From contig CAZGTM010000100.1 of assembly GCA_964528595.1 (NCBI GenBank), positions 1 through 9,626 of the forward strand: a stretch of DNA of 9,626 bases, given 5' to 3'. This DNA is from CAYFKJ01 sp964528595. Its GTDB lineage: Bacteria > Pseudomonadota > Alphaproteobacteria > UBA2966. This document shows positions 1-9,151 of the stretch, piece by piece (the first letter of the stretch is position 1; every line of letters starts with the position of its first letter). The translations under genes were made by a program, and so were the position numbers. The notes below the pieces were generated by a model, which made no database searches, was not told the DNA's origin, and saw only the letters and a program-made list of their open reading frames with translations.

Positions 1-802
<802 letters not shown>

Positions 803-810
<8 letters not shown>

Positions 811-1978
811 GGGCTTCAATCAGTTTAATGAACCGGTCGAACAGGTAGTGGCTGTCCTCGGGGCCGGGGGAGGCTTCGGGGTGGTATTGGACGGAGAAGA
901 CGGGTTTGCCCTCGACGCGGATGCCTTCGAGGGTGCCGTCGAACAGTGAGGTGTGCGTCTGCGTCACGTCGGCGGGCAGGCCGCCGGCCTCGATGACGAA
1001 GCCGTGGTTCTGGCTGGTGATCTCGACCTTGCCGGTTTCGAGGTCCTTGACCGGGTGATTGCCGCCGCGGTGACCCTGGTGCATCTTGGCCGAACCGGCG
1101 CCCAGCGCCAGCGCCAGCATCTGGTGCCCGAGGCAAATGCCAAACAGGGGCACGCCGGCCTCAATCACCGCCTGGATCATCGGCACGGCATACTCGCCCG
1201 TCGCGGCGGGATCGCCGGGACCGTTGGAGAGGAACACGCCGTCCGGCCTGTGGCCCAGCACGTCCTCGGCCGTCGCCGTGGCGGGCACCACCGTGACGCG
1301 GCAACCGGCGGCGGCGAGGCAGCGCAGGATGTTGCGCTTGATGCCGTAATCGACGGCGACGACGTGGTAGTTGGGCGCAGCTTGTTTGCCATAGCCCGCG
1401 CTTAAGCTCCAACGCGTCTCGTCCCAGGTGTAGGTCTGGGTGCAGGACACCTCCTTGGCGAGGTCCATGCCTTCGAGGCCCGGCCATCCCTTGGCTTGCG
1501 TCACCAGGGCGTCGATGTCGAACTCGCCGTCGGGGGCGTGGCAGACGACGCCGGTGGGTGCGCCGGAATTGCGGATGTGGCGCGTCAGCCGCCGGGTGTC
1601 GATGCCGGCGACGCCGGACAGGCCCTTGGCCTTGAGCCAGTCGTGCAGGTGGCTTGCCGAGCGGAAGTTGCTGGGGTCGGTGATGGAGGCCCGGAAAACG
1701 ACGCCGCGCGCCGCGGGGTTAAGGCTTTCGATGTCTTCGTCGTTGGCGCCGACGTTGCCGATGTGGGGGAAGGTGAAGTTGATGATCTGGCCGGCATAGG
1801 ACGGATCGGTGATGATCTCCTGGTAGCCCGTCAGCGACGTGTTGAAGCAGACCTCGCCGACCGCCGAGCCCACCGCGCCGACGCCTTCACCCCGGATCAC
1901 CGCGCCGTCGGCCAAAACCAATACCCCCGTCGCGGCTTTTGGCGCGGACGTGGGCGCGGATTTGGTCGTTTCGGCCAT
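803..1978 (-). CDS. carA: Carbamoyl-phosphate synthase small subunit (glutamine amidotransferase)
   Basis: CarA hydrolyses glutamine and passes ammonia to CarB. The 391-residue length is normal for the family. After an Ala/Thr/Ser-rich N-terminal tail of about 18 residues comes the CarA-specific domain (LVLADGAVIRGEG, FNTSLTGYQEI, GIDTRRLTRHIR at 125-136). The class-I glutamine amidotransferase domain starts near residue 203. It shows the oxyanion-hole motif SNGPGDP (251-257), the nucleophile elbow GICLGHQ with Cys282, SQNHGF (322-327), and QYHPEASPGP with His366 and Glu368. The catalytic triad is therefore complete. The ATG at 1976-1978 has an AGAGG sequence about 8 bases upstream. The gene is first in a carAB operon, divergent from yqeY, with a recognisable promoter upstream. 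The longer antisense frames across it are shadows. Confidence 0.98.
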
Positions 1979-2090
1979 CGTTCAGCCTCTGGGCGTATAG
2001 GTGTGGCGAGCAGGGCGGCGGTCTGGGGCGTCGCAATCCCGGCAATCCGGTCGAATTCGGCAAAAATTCGGCTGAAGCGGGTGTAAATTG
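1979..2090 (-). promoter_or_regulatory. carA 5' leader with short direct repeats
   Basis: This is the predicted untranslated leader between the carAB promoter and the carA ATG. It contains two copies of an 8-mer, AATTCGGC on the plus strand, at 2054-2061 and 2065-2072 (11-base period). It also has two copies of GCAATCC at 2033-2039 and 2042-2048 (9-base period). There is no ATG in the leader, no obvious leader peptide and no terminator-like hairpin with a T tract, so classical attenuation is not supported. The repeats could be regulator contacts or chance. The leader extent is inferred from the promoter call. Confidence 0.35.
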
Positions 2091-2096
2091 GCGCGC

Positions 2097-2125
2097 AAGA
2101 TAAGCAAATCCCGTGCCGCAGTCAA
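2097..2125 (-). promoter_or_regulatory. Predicted sigma-70 promoter of carAB
   Basis: Read on the minus strand, TTGACT (2125-2120) is followed by a 17-base spacer and TATCTT (2102-2097). The -35 box matches consensus in 5 of 6 positions and the -10 box in 4 of 6, at optimal spacing. This would start transcription near 2088-2090 and give carA a leader of about 110 nt. An AT-rich stretch just upstream on this strand (2139-2178) could act as an UP element. No experimental start is known to me. Confidence 0.65.
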
Positions 2126-2138
2126 CCCTCTAACCGAA

Positions 2139-2213
2139 AGTAATTATTATTTAAAAACAATAACTTATAAGATATTTTGCGTTTGCCTACCGGGGCCTAG
2201 TTCTATAGGATAT
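2139..2213 (+). promoter_or_regulatory. AT-rich divergent region, probable yqeY-dnaG-rpoD promoter
   Basis: The 264-base gap between carA and yqeY contains a markedly AT-rich block (2139-2178) in otherwise GC-rich DNA. Two forward promoter readings are possible. One is TTGCCT (2183-2188), a 17-base spacer and TAGGAT (2206-2211). The other uses TATAAG (2166-2171) as a good -10 box with only a poor -35 box (TTATTA, 2144-2149). Either would serve yqeY and the genes behind it. I cannot choose between them from sequence alone. The rest of the gap holds the carA promoter and leader, and nothing else recognisable. Confidence 0.35.
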
Positions 2214-2242
2214 GCCCCCTTTCCAGCACATATTGTAAACGC

Positions 2243-2698
2243 ATGCTCCGCAATCAAATAAACGATTCGCTCAAAGTCGCCATGAAGGCCAAGGATTCGG
2301 CCCGGGTTTCAACGTTGCGCCTGATGACGGCGGCACTGAAGGACCGGGATATCGCCGCCCGCACCGAAGGCGACGGCTCAGGCATTACCGATGACGACAT
2401 CCTGGGCATGTTGCAGACCATGATCCGGCAGCGCCGCGATTCGGTGAAGCTTTACATCGAGGGCAACCGCCAGGAACTGGCGGACAAGGAAGAGGCGGAA
2501 ATCACCGTCATCGAGGAATTCCTGCCGCAGCAATTGTCGATGGCTGAAATCGAGGCGGCTTGCAAGGACGTGATCGGTGAATTGGGCGCCGAGAACATCA
2601 AGGATATGGGCCGCGTGATGGGCGAATTGAAATCGCGCTACGCCGGTCAGATGGATTTCGGCAAGGCCAGCGGTGTCGTCAAGGGTTTGCTGGTATAG
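2243..2698 (+). CDS. yqeY: GatB/YqeY domain-containing protein
   Basis: This 151-residue protein has the full-length YqeY family layout. It begins with an N-terminal helical segment (LRNQINDSLKVAMKAKD, RVSTLRLMTAALKDRDIA). A middle stretch follows (MIRQRRDSVKLYIEGNRQEL, about 66-84) and then EEFLPQQLS (91-99). The C-terminal tail resembles the GatB tRNA-binding tail domain (AENIKDMGRVMGELKSRYAGQMDFGKASGVVKGLL). The family is related to the GatB C-terminal region of the aspartyl/glutamyl-tRNA amidotransferase. A tRNA-linked role is often assumed, but the true function is not established. The ATG has no clear Shine-Dalgarno sequence in front of it. It lies 88 bases ahead of dnaG, in the same direction, and its position next to dnaG-rpoD is the usual alphaproteobacterial one. 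Confidence 0.93.
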   Translation: MLRNQINDSLKVAMKAKDSARVSTLRLMTAALKDRDIAARTEGDGSGITDDDILGMLQTMIRQRRDSVKLYIEGNRQELADKEEAEITVIEEFLPQQLSMAEIEAACKDVIGELGAENIKDMGRVMGELKSRYAGQMDFGKASGVVKGLLV

Positions 2699-2711
2699 TG
2701 TAGACGTGTAT

Positions 2712-2743
2712 CCCGGTGGTGCCATGCAGGGGACGGTACCGGG
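2712..2743 (+). other. Inverted repeat in the yqeY-dnaG gap
   Basis: CCCGGT (2712-2717) can pair with ACCGGG (2738-2743). An alternative stem pairs GGTGCC (2718-2723) with GGTACC (2735-2740) using one G-U pair. No T tract follows, only GGGTTTTGGG, so it is not a normal intrinsic terminator. It may be an mRNA processing or stability structure, or simply chance in GC-rich DNA. The remainder of this 88-base gap holds only a weak GGAA ribosome-binding sequence (2774-2777) ahead of dnaG. Confidence 0.25.
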
Positions 2744-2786
2744 TGGGTTTTGGGCGGTGTAATCCGGGGGGTCGGAACAGGTACGC

Positions 2787-4628
2787 ATGGCGTTTCCGGC
2801 GCAATTTATCGATGAGGTCCGCGCGCGCGTCGGCTTGGCCGACGTCGTGGGCCGGCGCGTCAAGTTGACCCGCCGGGGGCGCGAACATTCGGGCCTCTGT
2901 CCCTTCCACAACGAAAAGACACCCTCCTTCACGCTCAACGAAGACAAGGGCTTTTTCCACTGCTTCGGCTGCGGCAAGCACGGCAGCGTGTTCGACTTCG
3001 TGATGGAGACCGAGGGCTTGAGCTTTCCGGAATCGGTCAAGAAACTGGCTCAGGAAGCCGGCATGCAGATCCCGGTCCAATCGCCCCAGGCGGCCGAGCG
3101 TGCCGAAGCCCAGGCGGGCCTGATCGGCGTCATGGAGCAGGCCGCCAAGTTCTTCGAAAACCAACTGGCCGGGGAGGGTGGAAAATCCGCCCGCGCCTAC
3201 TTGCGCGACCGCGGCGTCGGCAAGGCGGCCATGGAGGACTTCCGCCTCGGCCTCGGACCCAACAACCGTACCGCCCTCAAGCAATACATGCTGACGCGTG
3301 AGGTGCCGGAGGAACAGCTGGTCGAGACGGGCTTGTTGATCAGGCCTGAGGATGGCGGCGATACCTATGACCGCTTCCGCGAGCGGCTGATGTTCCCGAT
3401 CACGGACCCGCGGGGCCGGGTTATCGCCTTCGGCGGCAGGGCGCTGGGAGAGGCGCGGGCCAAATACCTCAATTCGCCGGAAACGCCTCTCTTCCACAAG
3501 GGCCGGGTGCTCTACAACTACGCCAACGCCCGTGCCGCCGCCCGCATCTCGCCCCAAGTCATCGTCGCCGAGGGCTACATGGACGTCATCGCGTTGCACG
3601 AGGGCGGTTTTCCCAATGCCGTCGCCCCGCTCGGCACGGCGGTGACGGAAGACCAGTTGCTGGCTCTGTGGAAAATCTCGCCGGAGCCCGTTTTCTGCCT
3701 CGACGGCGATCAGGCCGGCTGGAAAGCGGCTATCCGGGCGGCCGAGCGTGCCTTGCCGATCCTCAAGCCCGGCCATTCCCTGCGCTTCGCCCGGCTGTCC
3801 GAAGGTGACGACCCGGATACAATGGTGCGGAAGCGCGGCAAGGAGGCCATGCAGGCGTTGCTTGACGAGGCTTTGCCGCTCTCGGAAGTGCTGTGGCGGA
3901 AGTTTACTGACGGCCAAGTTCTGGATACGCCGGAGCGCCGGGCGGGTTTCCGCCGGGATTTGTTCAACGATGTACGCACCATCGCCGACCCGAGCGTGCG
4001 GGGCTTCTACGAGCAGCATTTCACTCAGCGTCTGGATGACGCGTTCGGCCAGAAAGGCGGTGGTCGAGGCCGCAATCGTGGTGGTAAGGGCGATTTTGAC
4101 CGCGGCGGGCGCGGTAAGGCGCCGGGTTTGGAGCAGCGCCTGGGCCGAAACCTGGCGCTCAATGATCCGGCCGTCAAACGCATCGGCCTGCTTTTGGCGA
4201 CCTTATTGAACCATCCGGCAATGATAGAAGGCGCCGTCGACGAGTTGGTGGGGCTGGAAATTTCGAACTCAGAACTTGACAGATTGCGGGCTGAAATCAT
4301 AGACATAGCCGGTCGTGGCGCGCCCCTTGAAATATCGGCGTTGAGAGCCCAACTCACTGAACGCGGGTTGGCTGCGGCCGTGGACCGCTTGACCGGCAAC
4401 AAGGCGACCATAATTGAGAGATTTGCGAGACCCGAAGCGACCCTGGAAGAGGCCGAGGCGGGCTGGAAAGCCTTATTGGCATTGGATCACAGGAATGTCG
4501 GGCTGGTTCAGCAACGACGCGAATATGCCGGGACCGAGGCGGCGGAAAACGATGACCGGTTAGTCCGGGGCATGCAGCAGGTCCTGGACGAAGAGCAAAA
4601 CCTGGCCAACGACCAGGGAAGAGACTGA
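2787..4628 (+). CDS. dnaG: DNA primase
   Basis: DnaG makes the RNA primers for DnaB-dependent chromosome replication. The 613-residue length is typical. The N-terminal zinc finger is complete: CPFH gives Cys38 and His41, and CFGCG gives Cys59 and Cys62. The RNA polymerase domain carries the basic segment DRFRERLMFPITDPRGRV (195-212), the FGGRAL and KYLNSPET motifs, and the Toprim core. In the core, EGYMD (262-266) holds the catalytic Glu262, followed by PLGT (281-284), CLDGDQAG (304-311) and DDPD (341-344). A Gly/Arg/Lys-rich linker (about 421-447) separates this from the C-terminal DnaB-binding region, which is less conserved and coded by locally more AT-rich DNA. The start ATG has a weak GGAA about 10 bases upstream. 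It is the middle gene of yqeY-dnaG-rpoD. Confidence 0.98.
   Translation: MAFPAQFIDEVRARVGLADVVGRRVKLTRRGREHSGLCPFHNEKTPSFTLNEDKGFFHCFGCGKHGSVFDFVMETEGLSFPESVKKLAQEAGMQIPVQSPQAAERAEAQAGLIGVMEQAAKFFENQLAGEGGKSARAYLRDRGVGKAAMEDFRLGLGPNNRTALKQYMLTREVPEEQLVETGLLIRPEDGGDTYDRFRERLMFPITDPRGRVIAFGGRALGEARAKYLNSPETPLFHKGRVLYNYANARAAARISPQVIVAEGYMDVIALHEGGFPNAVAPLGTAVTEDQLLALWKISPEPVFCLDGDQAGWKAAIRAAERALPILKPGHSLRFARLSEGDDPDTMVRKRGKEAMQALLDEALPLSEVLWRKFTDGQVLDTPERRAGFRRDLFNDVRTIADPSVRGFYEQHFTQRLDDAFGQKGGGRGRNRGGKGDFDRGGRGKAPGLEQRLGRNLALNDPAVKRIGLLLATLLNHPAMIEGAVDELVGLEISNSELDRLRAEIIDIAGRGAPLEISALRAQLTERGLAAAVDRLTGNKATIIERFARPEATLEEAEAGWKALLALDHRNVGLVQQRREYAGTEAAENDDRLVRGMQQVLDEEQNLANDQGRD
4276..4304 (+). 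promoter_or_regulatory. Possible internal promoter for rpoD within dnaG
   Basis: A perfect TTGACA, preceded by C as in the alphaproteobacterial CTTGAC form, lies at 4276-4281 in the 3' part of dnaG. About 17 bases later there is only a poor -10 box (ATAGAC, 4299-4304). The surrounding DNA is more AT-rich than the rest of dnaG. In E. coli a heat-shock promoter for rpoD is known inside dnaG, so the position is reasonable. The sequence does not match a sigma-32 consensus. This is a suggestion only. Confidence 0.25.
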
Positions 4629-4694
4629 ATTTTGGCGCGAGAGCGCAAATGGGGGCAGGGTGTGAAAGCGCCCGAAATATTGACGAACGACGCA

Positions 4695-4718
4695 GCGGCG
4701 GACGCGCCGCGCCTGGAG
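4695..4718 (+). promoter_or_regulatory. rpoD leader hairpin and ribosome-binding site
   Basis: GCGGCG (4695-4700) and CGCCGC (4705-4710) form a perfect 6-bp GC-only stem with a GACG loop. It ends 4 bases before the GGAG Shine-Dalgarno sequence at 4715-4718, which is 10 bases ahead of the rpoD ATG and fixes that start. A second small hairpin (GCGC, GAGA loop, GCGC; about 4635-4646) lies near the 5' end of the same gap. I found no convincing promoter in the 100 bases between dnaG and rpoD. A TTGACG at 4680-4685 has no matching -10 box. Confidence 0.4.
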
Positions 4719-4728
4719 TGAGAATTAA

Positions 4729-6777
<2,049 letters not shown>

Positions 6778-6800
6778 TATCGCGTACCGTTGACGCCATG

Positions 6801-6829
6801 AAAAGCCGGGGCTTGTCCCCGGTTTTTTT
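6801..6829 (+). terminator. Rho-independent terminator of rpoD
   Basis: CCGGGG (6806-6811), a 5-base loop and CCCCGG (6817-6822) form a 6-bp GC stem. It is followed by seven Ts (6823-6829) and preceded by four As. It lies 23 bases after the rpoD stop codon. This is a textbook intrinsic terminator in the plus direction and separates the dnaG-rpoD cluster from the VOC genes. Confidence 0.92.
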
Positions 6830-6910
6830 GTGGATTTGGCGCCCATTGTTTGGCCGACTTCACCACCCATATGGCTAGTAACCGGTTGGTCACGGAGACG
6901 AGGGGAAGCC
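6830..6910 (+). promoter_or_regulatory. Upstream region of the VOC gene pair
   Basis: This 81-base gap follows the rpoD terminator and must hold the start signals of the next genes. A strong Shine-Dalgarno sequence AGGGGAA (6901-6907) lies just ahead of the ATG at 6911 and decides that start over in-frame codons further upstream. A perfect 8-base palindrome AACCGGTT (6880-6887) sits between the likely promoter and the ribosome-binding site and could be an operator. The best promoter guess, TTGTTT (6846-6851) with CATATG (6868-6873) at 16 bases, is weak. Confidence 0.35.
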
Positions 6911-7333
6911 ATGACGACGTATCTTGAACATGCCAACATTACGGTGCCGGATATCGATGCGGCGATTGTTTTTTTGCGCCTGATCGATCCCTCGTTCGAG
7001 GTGCGCCGCGACGAGACCCCCGAGGGAAGTTACCGCTGGGCCCATGTCGGCAACGATGACTTTTACATCGCGCTGCAGGAGCCGCACATCGGTTCCATGC
7101 CCCAGGCGCCGCAGGAAACCTACAAGAACCACGGCGTTAACCACCTGGGTTGGGTGGTGGCGGACTTCGATGCCGCCGTTGCCCGGATGGAGGCCGCGGG
7201 CTGCCGCAGAGGCATTCCGGTTACCGATCATCCCCACCGCAAGCGGGCCTACTATTTCGACGAGGCCGGGTTGGAATGGGAGATCGTCGAATACACCTCC
7301 GACGATCCGGCGGAACGCAACGAATATGTCTGA
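6911..7333 (+). CDS. VOC family protein (glyoxalase/dioxygenase fold), first of a pair
   Basis: A single-domain protein of 140 residues with the vicinal-oxygen-chelate beta-alpha-beta-beta-beta fold. The N-terminal strand LEHANITVPDIDAAIVFLR carries His7. A central Gln56/Glu57 lies in IALQEPH. His78 lies in GVNHLGWVVADFDAAVARM, and Glu124 in the C-terminal strand LEWEIVEYTS. These positions match the metal ligands of glyoxalase I-type enzymes (His, Glu, His, Glu). It is therefore probably a metal-dependent lyase or dioxygenase rather than a ligand-binding relic. The family covers glyoxalases, epimerases, thiol transferases and extradiol dioxygenases, and the substrate cannot be told from the sequence. 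The start is set by the AGGGGAA sequence. Its stop overlaps the start of the next VOC gene by 8 bases. Confidence 0.9.
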   Translation: MTTYLEHANITVPDIDAAIVFLRLIDPSFEVRRDETPEGSYRWAHVGNDDFYIALQEPHIGSMPQAPQETYKNHGVNHLGWVVADFDAAVARMEAAGCRRGIPVTDHPHRKRAYYFDEAGLEWEIVEYTSDDPAERNEYV

Positions 7334-7859
7334 CATCGCGCTCAGTCATTTCGAACTGAAGGTGCGCGACCTTGGCGTTATGGAGGATTTCTACATACGC
7401 GCCTTGGACTTCGTCGTGACGGACCGGTCCGAGAGCATGATTTTTCTATCCGGGCATGAGGGCGAACACCATCAGTTGGTATTGGGCCGGGCGGCGGACG
7501 GCGATTTTCGCTCTGGCTCGCTCGACCACCTCGCCTTCCGGGTCGGCAGCCTGTCTGATTTGAAAGCCCGCCATGCCCAACTCGCGGCCATCGGCGATGT
7601 CGAGATGGAAGGCGTCAGCCACGGCAATTCCTGGTCGATCTACCTGCGCGATCCCGAAGAAAACAGGCTGGAAATATTCACCGACACGCCGTGGCACGTG
7701 GCTCAGCCCGTGCGGTTTGCCGTCGATCTGGCGATGGCGGAAGACGAGCTGGTTGCCTGGACCCAGGCCAAGGTAGCCGCCATGCTGGGTTACCGGCCGC
7801 TCGATGAATGGCGGGCCGATCATAAAAACCGCTTGGTGGATCCGAACGCTGACGGTTAA
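7326..7859 (+). CDS. VOC family protein resembling a single-domain extradiol (catechol 2,3-type) dioxygenase
   Basis: A 177-residue VOC-fold protein. His8 (LSHFELKVRDL), His68 (SLDHLAFRVGSL) and Glu116 (RDPEENRLEIFTDTPWH) fall where type I extradiol dioxygenases have their 2-His-1-carboxylate iron site. The IYLRDPEENRLEIFTDTPW segment is especially like catechol 2,3-dioxygenase-type members. A C-terminal extension after residue 125 (AMAEDELVAWTQAKVAAMLG and on) is outside the core fold. Ring cleavage of a catechol-like substrate is an inference. The ATG at 7326 sits inside the end of the previous gene (ATGTCTGA overlap) without a strong ribosome-binding site, so translation is probably coupled. 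A longer reading of this frame starting upstream at 7044 is rejected because it would run through the first VOC gene. Its stop shares TTAA with the convergent oxidoreductase. Confidence 0.88.
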   Translation: MSDIALSHFELKVRDLGVMEDFYIRALDFVVTDRSESMIFLSGHEGEHHQLVLGRAADGDFRSGSLDHLAFRVGSLSDLKARHAQLAAIGDVEMEGVSHGNSWSIYLRDPEENRLEIFTDTPWHVAQPVRFAVDLAMAEDELVAWTQAKVAAMLGYRPLDEWRADHKNRLVDPNADG

Positions 7860-9052
7860 GCGATATCGAGCTTTCCGGCCTTGAGGATTTCCGCCGCACT
7901 TCCCACCGGCGGCATGATGCGGTCGTGCACGATCTCTTTTTTCAACGCCTTGGCTTCGGCGCCCTGCATCTGCAGGCTACGATCCCATCCGGAGGTGAAC
8001 AGCGCGCCGGCCGGGCCGAGATCGACGCAGGTGACATAGCGCTCCTGACGGTAGGGCACGGTCTTCAAGTCCATCAGGTCGCGGGCCGCGTTGTAACCGG
8101 CGAACCGGCCCATCAGACCGGCGTGCTGGCACGACATCAGGGCGCTGTGGCCCGCTTCATCGACGGCGGCGCGGGCGACATCACCGGCGGCAAAGACGTT
8201 TTCGACGCCCGATACCCGCAAGGCCTCGTCCGTGCGCAGACGGCCCAGACCATCGGTTTCGGCGTCCAGCTTAGCGGTCAGGGGATTGGCCTTGAGGCCC
8301 GAGGTCAAAACGACCGAGGCGACCTCGATGCGTTCACCGTCACTTAAAATGACGGCGTTCCGCTCGATCCGTTCAAGCGTCGTTTTCAACCTGAGTTCGA
8401 CGCCGGCTTCCTCCAACGCCCTCGTCACGACATTACGGGCTTCGTCTGCCATTTGCGGGCCCGCAACCCGCCGCCGGTCGAGCAACACCACCCGCGCCCG
8501 GGCCGCCGTCGCGCTGCTGCCGTGTGCGGCCAGGCGGCCGCGCATTTCGGTGGCCAGTTCCAGCCCCGTGAGACCGGCCCCGACAATGACGATGGCGGGA
8601 GCCTCGTACGGTCTGGCATCCTGCAGGCTTTGACGGAGATGATCGTCGAACTTTTCCGCCGATTCGAAGGTATCGATGTTCCAGGCAAATTGGGCGGCGC
8701 CGGGAATGTCGGGGAGGCTGAGCCGGCTGCCGGCGGCGAGGACCAGCCGGTCGTAGCCGAGTTTCGCCGGCCCGCCGTTGGCCGGGTCTAGGTCGACGTT
8801 TTGGCTTACGACGTCGATGCCCGTGACGCGACCCAGGACGATGTTGACGCCGACGGGTTCCAGCGACGGCGCCAGGGGACTACGAAGATCTTCCGCCAGG
8901 TTCTCATAGAGCCTTGGGCGGTTGGTGATGTAGGGGCTGTCGGAAACTAGCGTGATACCGATATCGGCGCCGTGTCCGTCGATTTCCGCCGCGGCCGACA
9001 ACGCCGCGCCGACCCCGGCAAATCCGCCGCCGACAATCAGTAAACCCGACAA
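7856..9052 (-). CDS. FAD-dependent NAD(P)H oxidoreductase, NDH-2-like
   Basis: A two-dinucleotide-binding-domain flavoprotein of 398 residues. The N-terminal FAD motif is GGGFAG (8-13) in LLIVGGGFAGVGAAL. The NAD(P)H-binding Rossmann motif is VGAGLTG (157-163) in IVIVGAGLTGLELATEM. The second FAD motif is VFAAGD (286-291). A CQHAGLMGRFAGYN segment (308-321) lies where NDH-2 enzymes have their quinone-site helix. Members of this group pass electrons from NAD(P)H to quinones or other acceptors. The precise acceptor is not visible, and there is no clear membrane segment. I chose the TTG start at 9052 because GAGAGGG lies about 8 bases before it. A TTG at 9100 would add 16 residues without a ribosome-binding site. 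The stop overlaps that of the convergent VOC gene by four bases. It is divergent from the cupin gene. Confidence 0.9.
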   Translation of the reverse strand: MSGLLIVGGGFAGVGAALSAAAEIDGHGADIGITLVSDSPYITNRPRLYENLAEDLRSPLAPSLEPVGVNIVLGRVTGIDVVSQNVDLDPANGGPAKLGYDRLVLAAGSRLSLPDIPGAAQFAWNIDTFESAEKFDDHLRQSLQDARPYEAPAIVIVGAGLTGLELATEMRGRLAAHGSSATAARARVVLLDRRRVAGPQMADEARNVVTRALEEAGVELRLKTTLERIERNAVILSDGERIEVASVVLTSGLKANPLTAKLDAETDGLGRLRTDEALRVSGVENVFAAGDVARAAVDEAGHSALMSCQHAGLMGRFAGYNAARDLMDLKTVPYRQERYVTCVDLGPAGALFTSGWDRSLQMQGAEAKALKKEIVHDRIMPPVGSAAEILKAGKLDIA

Positions 9053-9151
9053 TGTGCAAACCCTCTCGATTTGAAAAAATAGCCGTGGATAATAGGCCAA
9101 CCCGTGCGTTCGGGAAACGCCGCATCATGCCCAGTTGAAAGGGAAGTGAAT
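9053..9151. promoter_or_regulatory. Divergent promoter region between oxidoreductase and cupin genes
   Basis: This 99-base gap separates two divergent genes and must carry both start signals. On the minus strand, GAGAGGG lies ahead of the TTG start of the oxidoreductase. On the plus strand, AAGGGAAG (about 9139-9146) precedes the cupin ATG. A TTGAAA (9071-9076) and a GATAAT (9088-9093) are present but their 11-base spacing is too short for them to form one promoter. GATAAT could pair with a weak -35 box further left. No clear operator palindrome is seen. Confidence 0.4.

Noticed and set aside
1496..2086. 196-codon plus-strand frame running from carA into its leader
   Set aside because: It is a shadow of carA and has no ribosome-binding site or recognisable product.
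2712..2743. Terminator between yqeY and dnaG
   Set aside because: The stem has no T tract after it, and the genes look like one transcription unit.
2679..4019. Long 446-codon open frame antisense to dnaG
   Set aside because: It covers conserved primase coding sequence and has no family motif. It is explained by codon bias on the true strand.
4680..4685. TTGACG as the -35 box of an rpoD promoter
   Set aside because: No -10-like sequence lies 15-19 bases downstream; that stretch is GC-rich.
7044..7325. Upstream extension of the second VOC protein
   Set aside because: This part overlaps the first VOC gene in another frame and reads as low-complexity Arg/Pro/Thr sequence. VOC homology begins at the ATG at 7326.
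9053..9100. TTG at 9100 as the start of the oxidoreductase
   Set aside because: It has no ribosome-binding site, and the added 16 residues are not part of the FAD fold. TTG at 9052 follows GAGAGGG.
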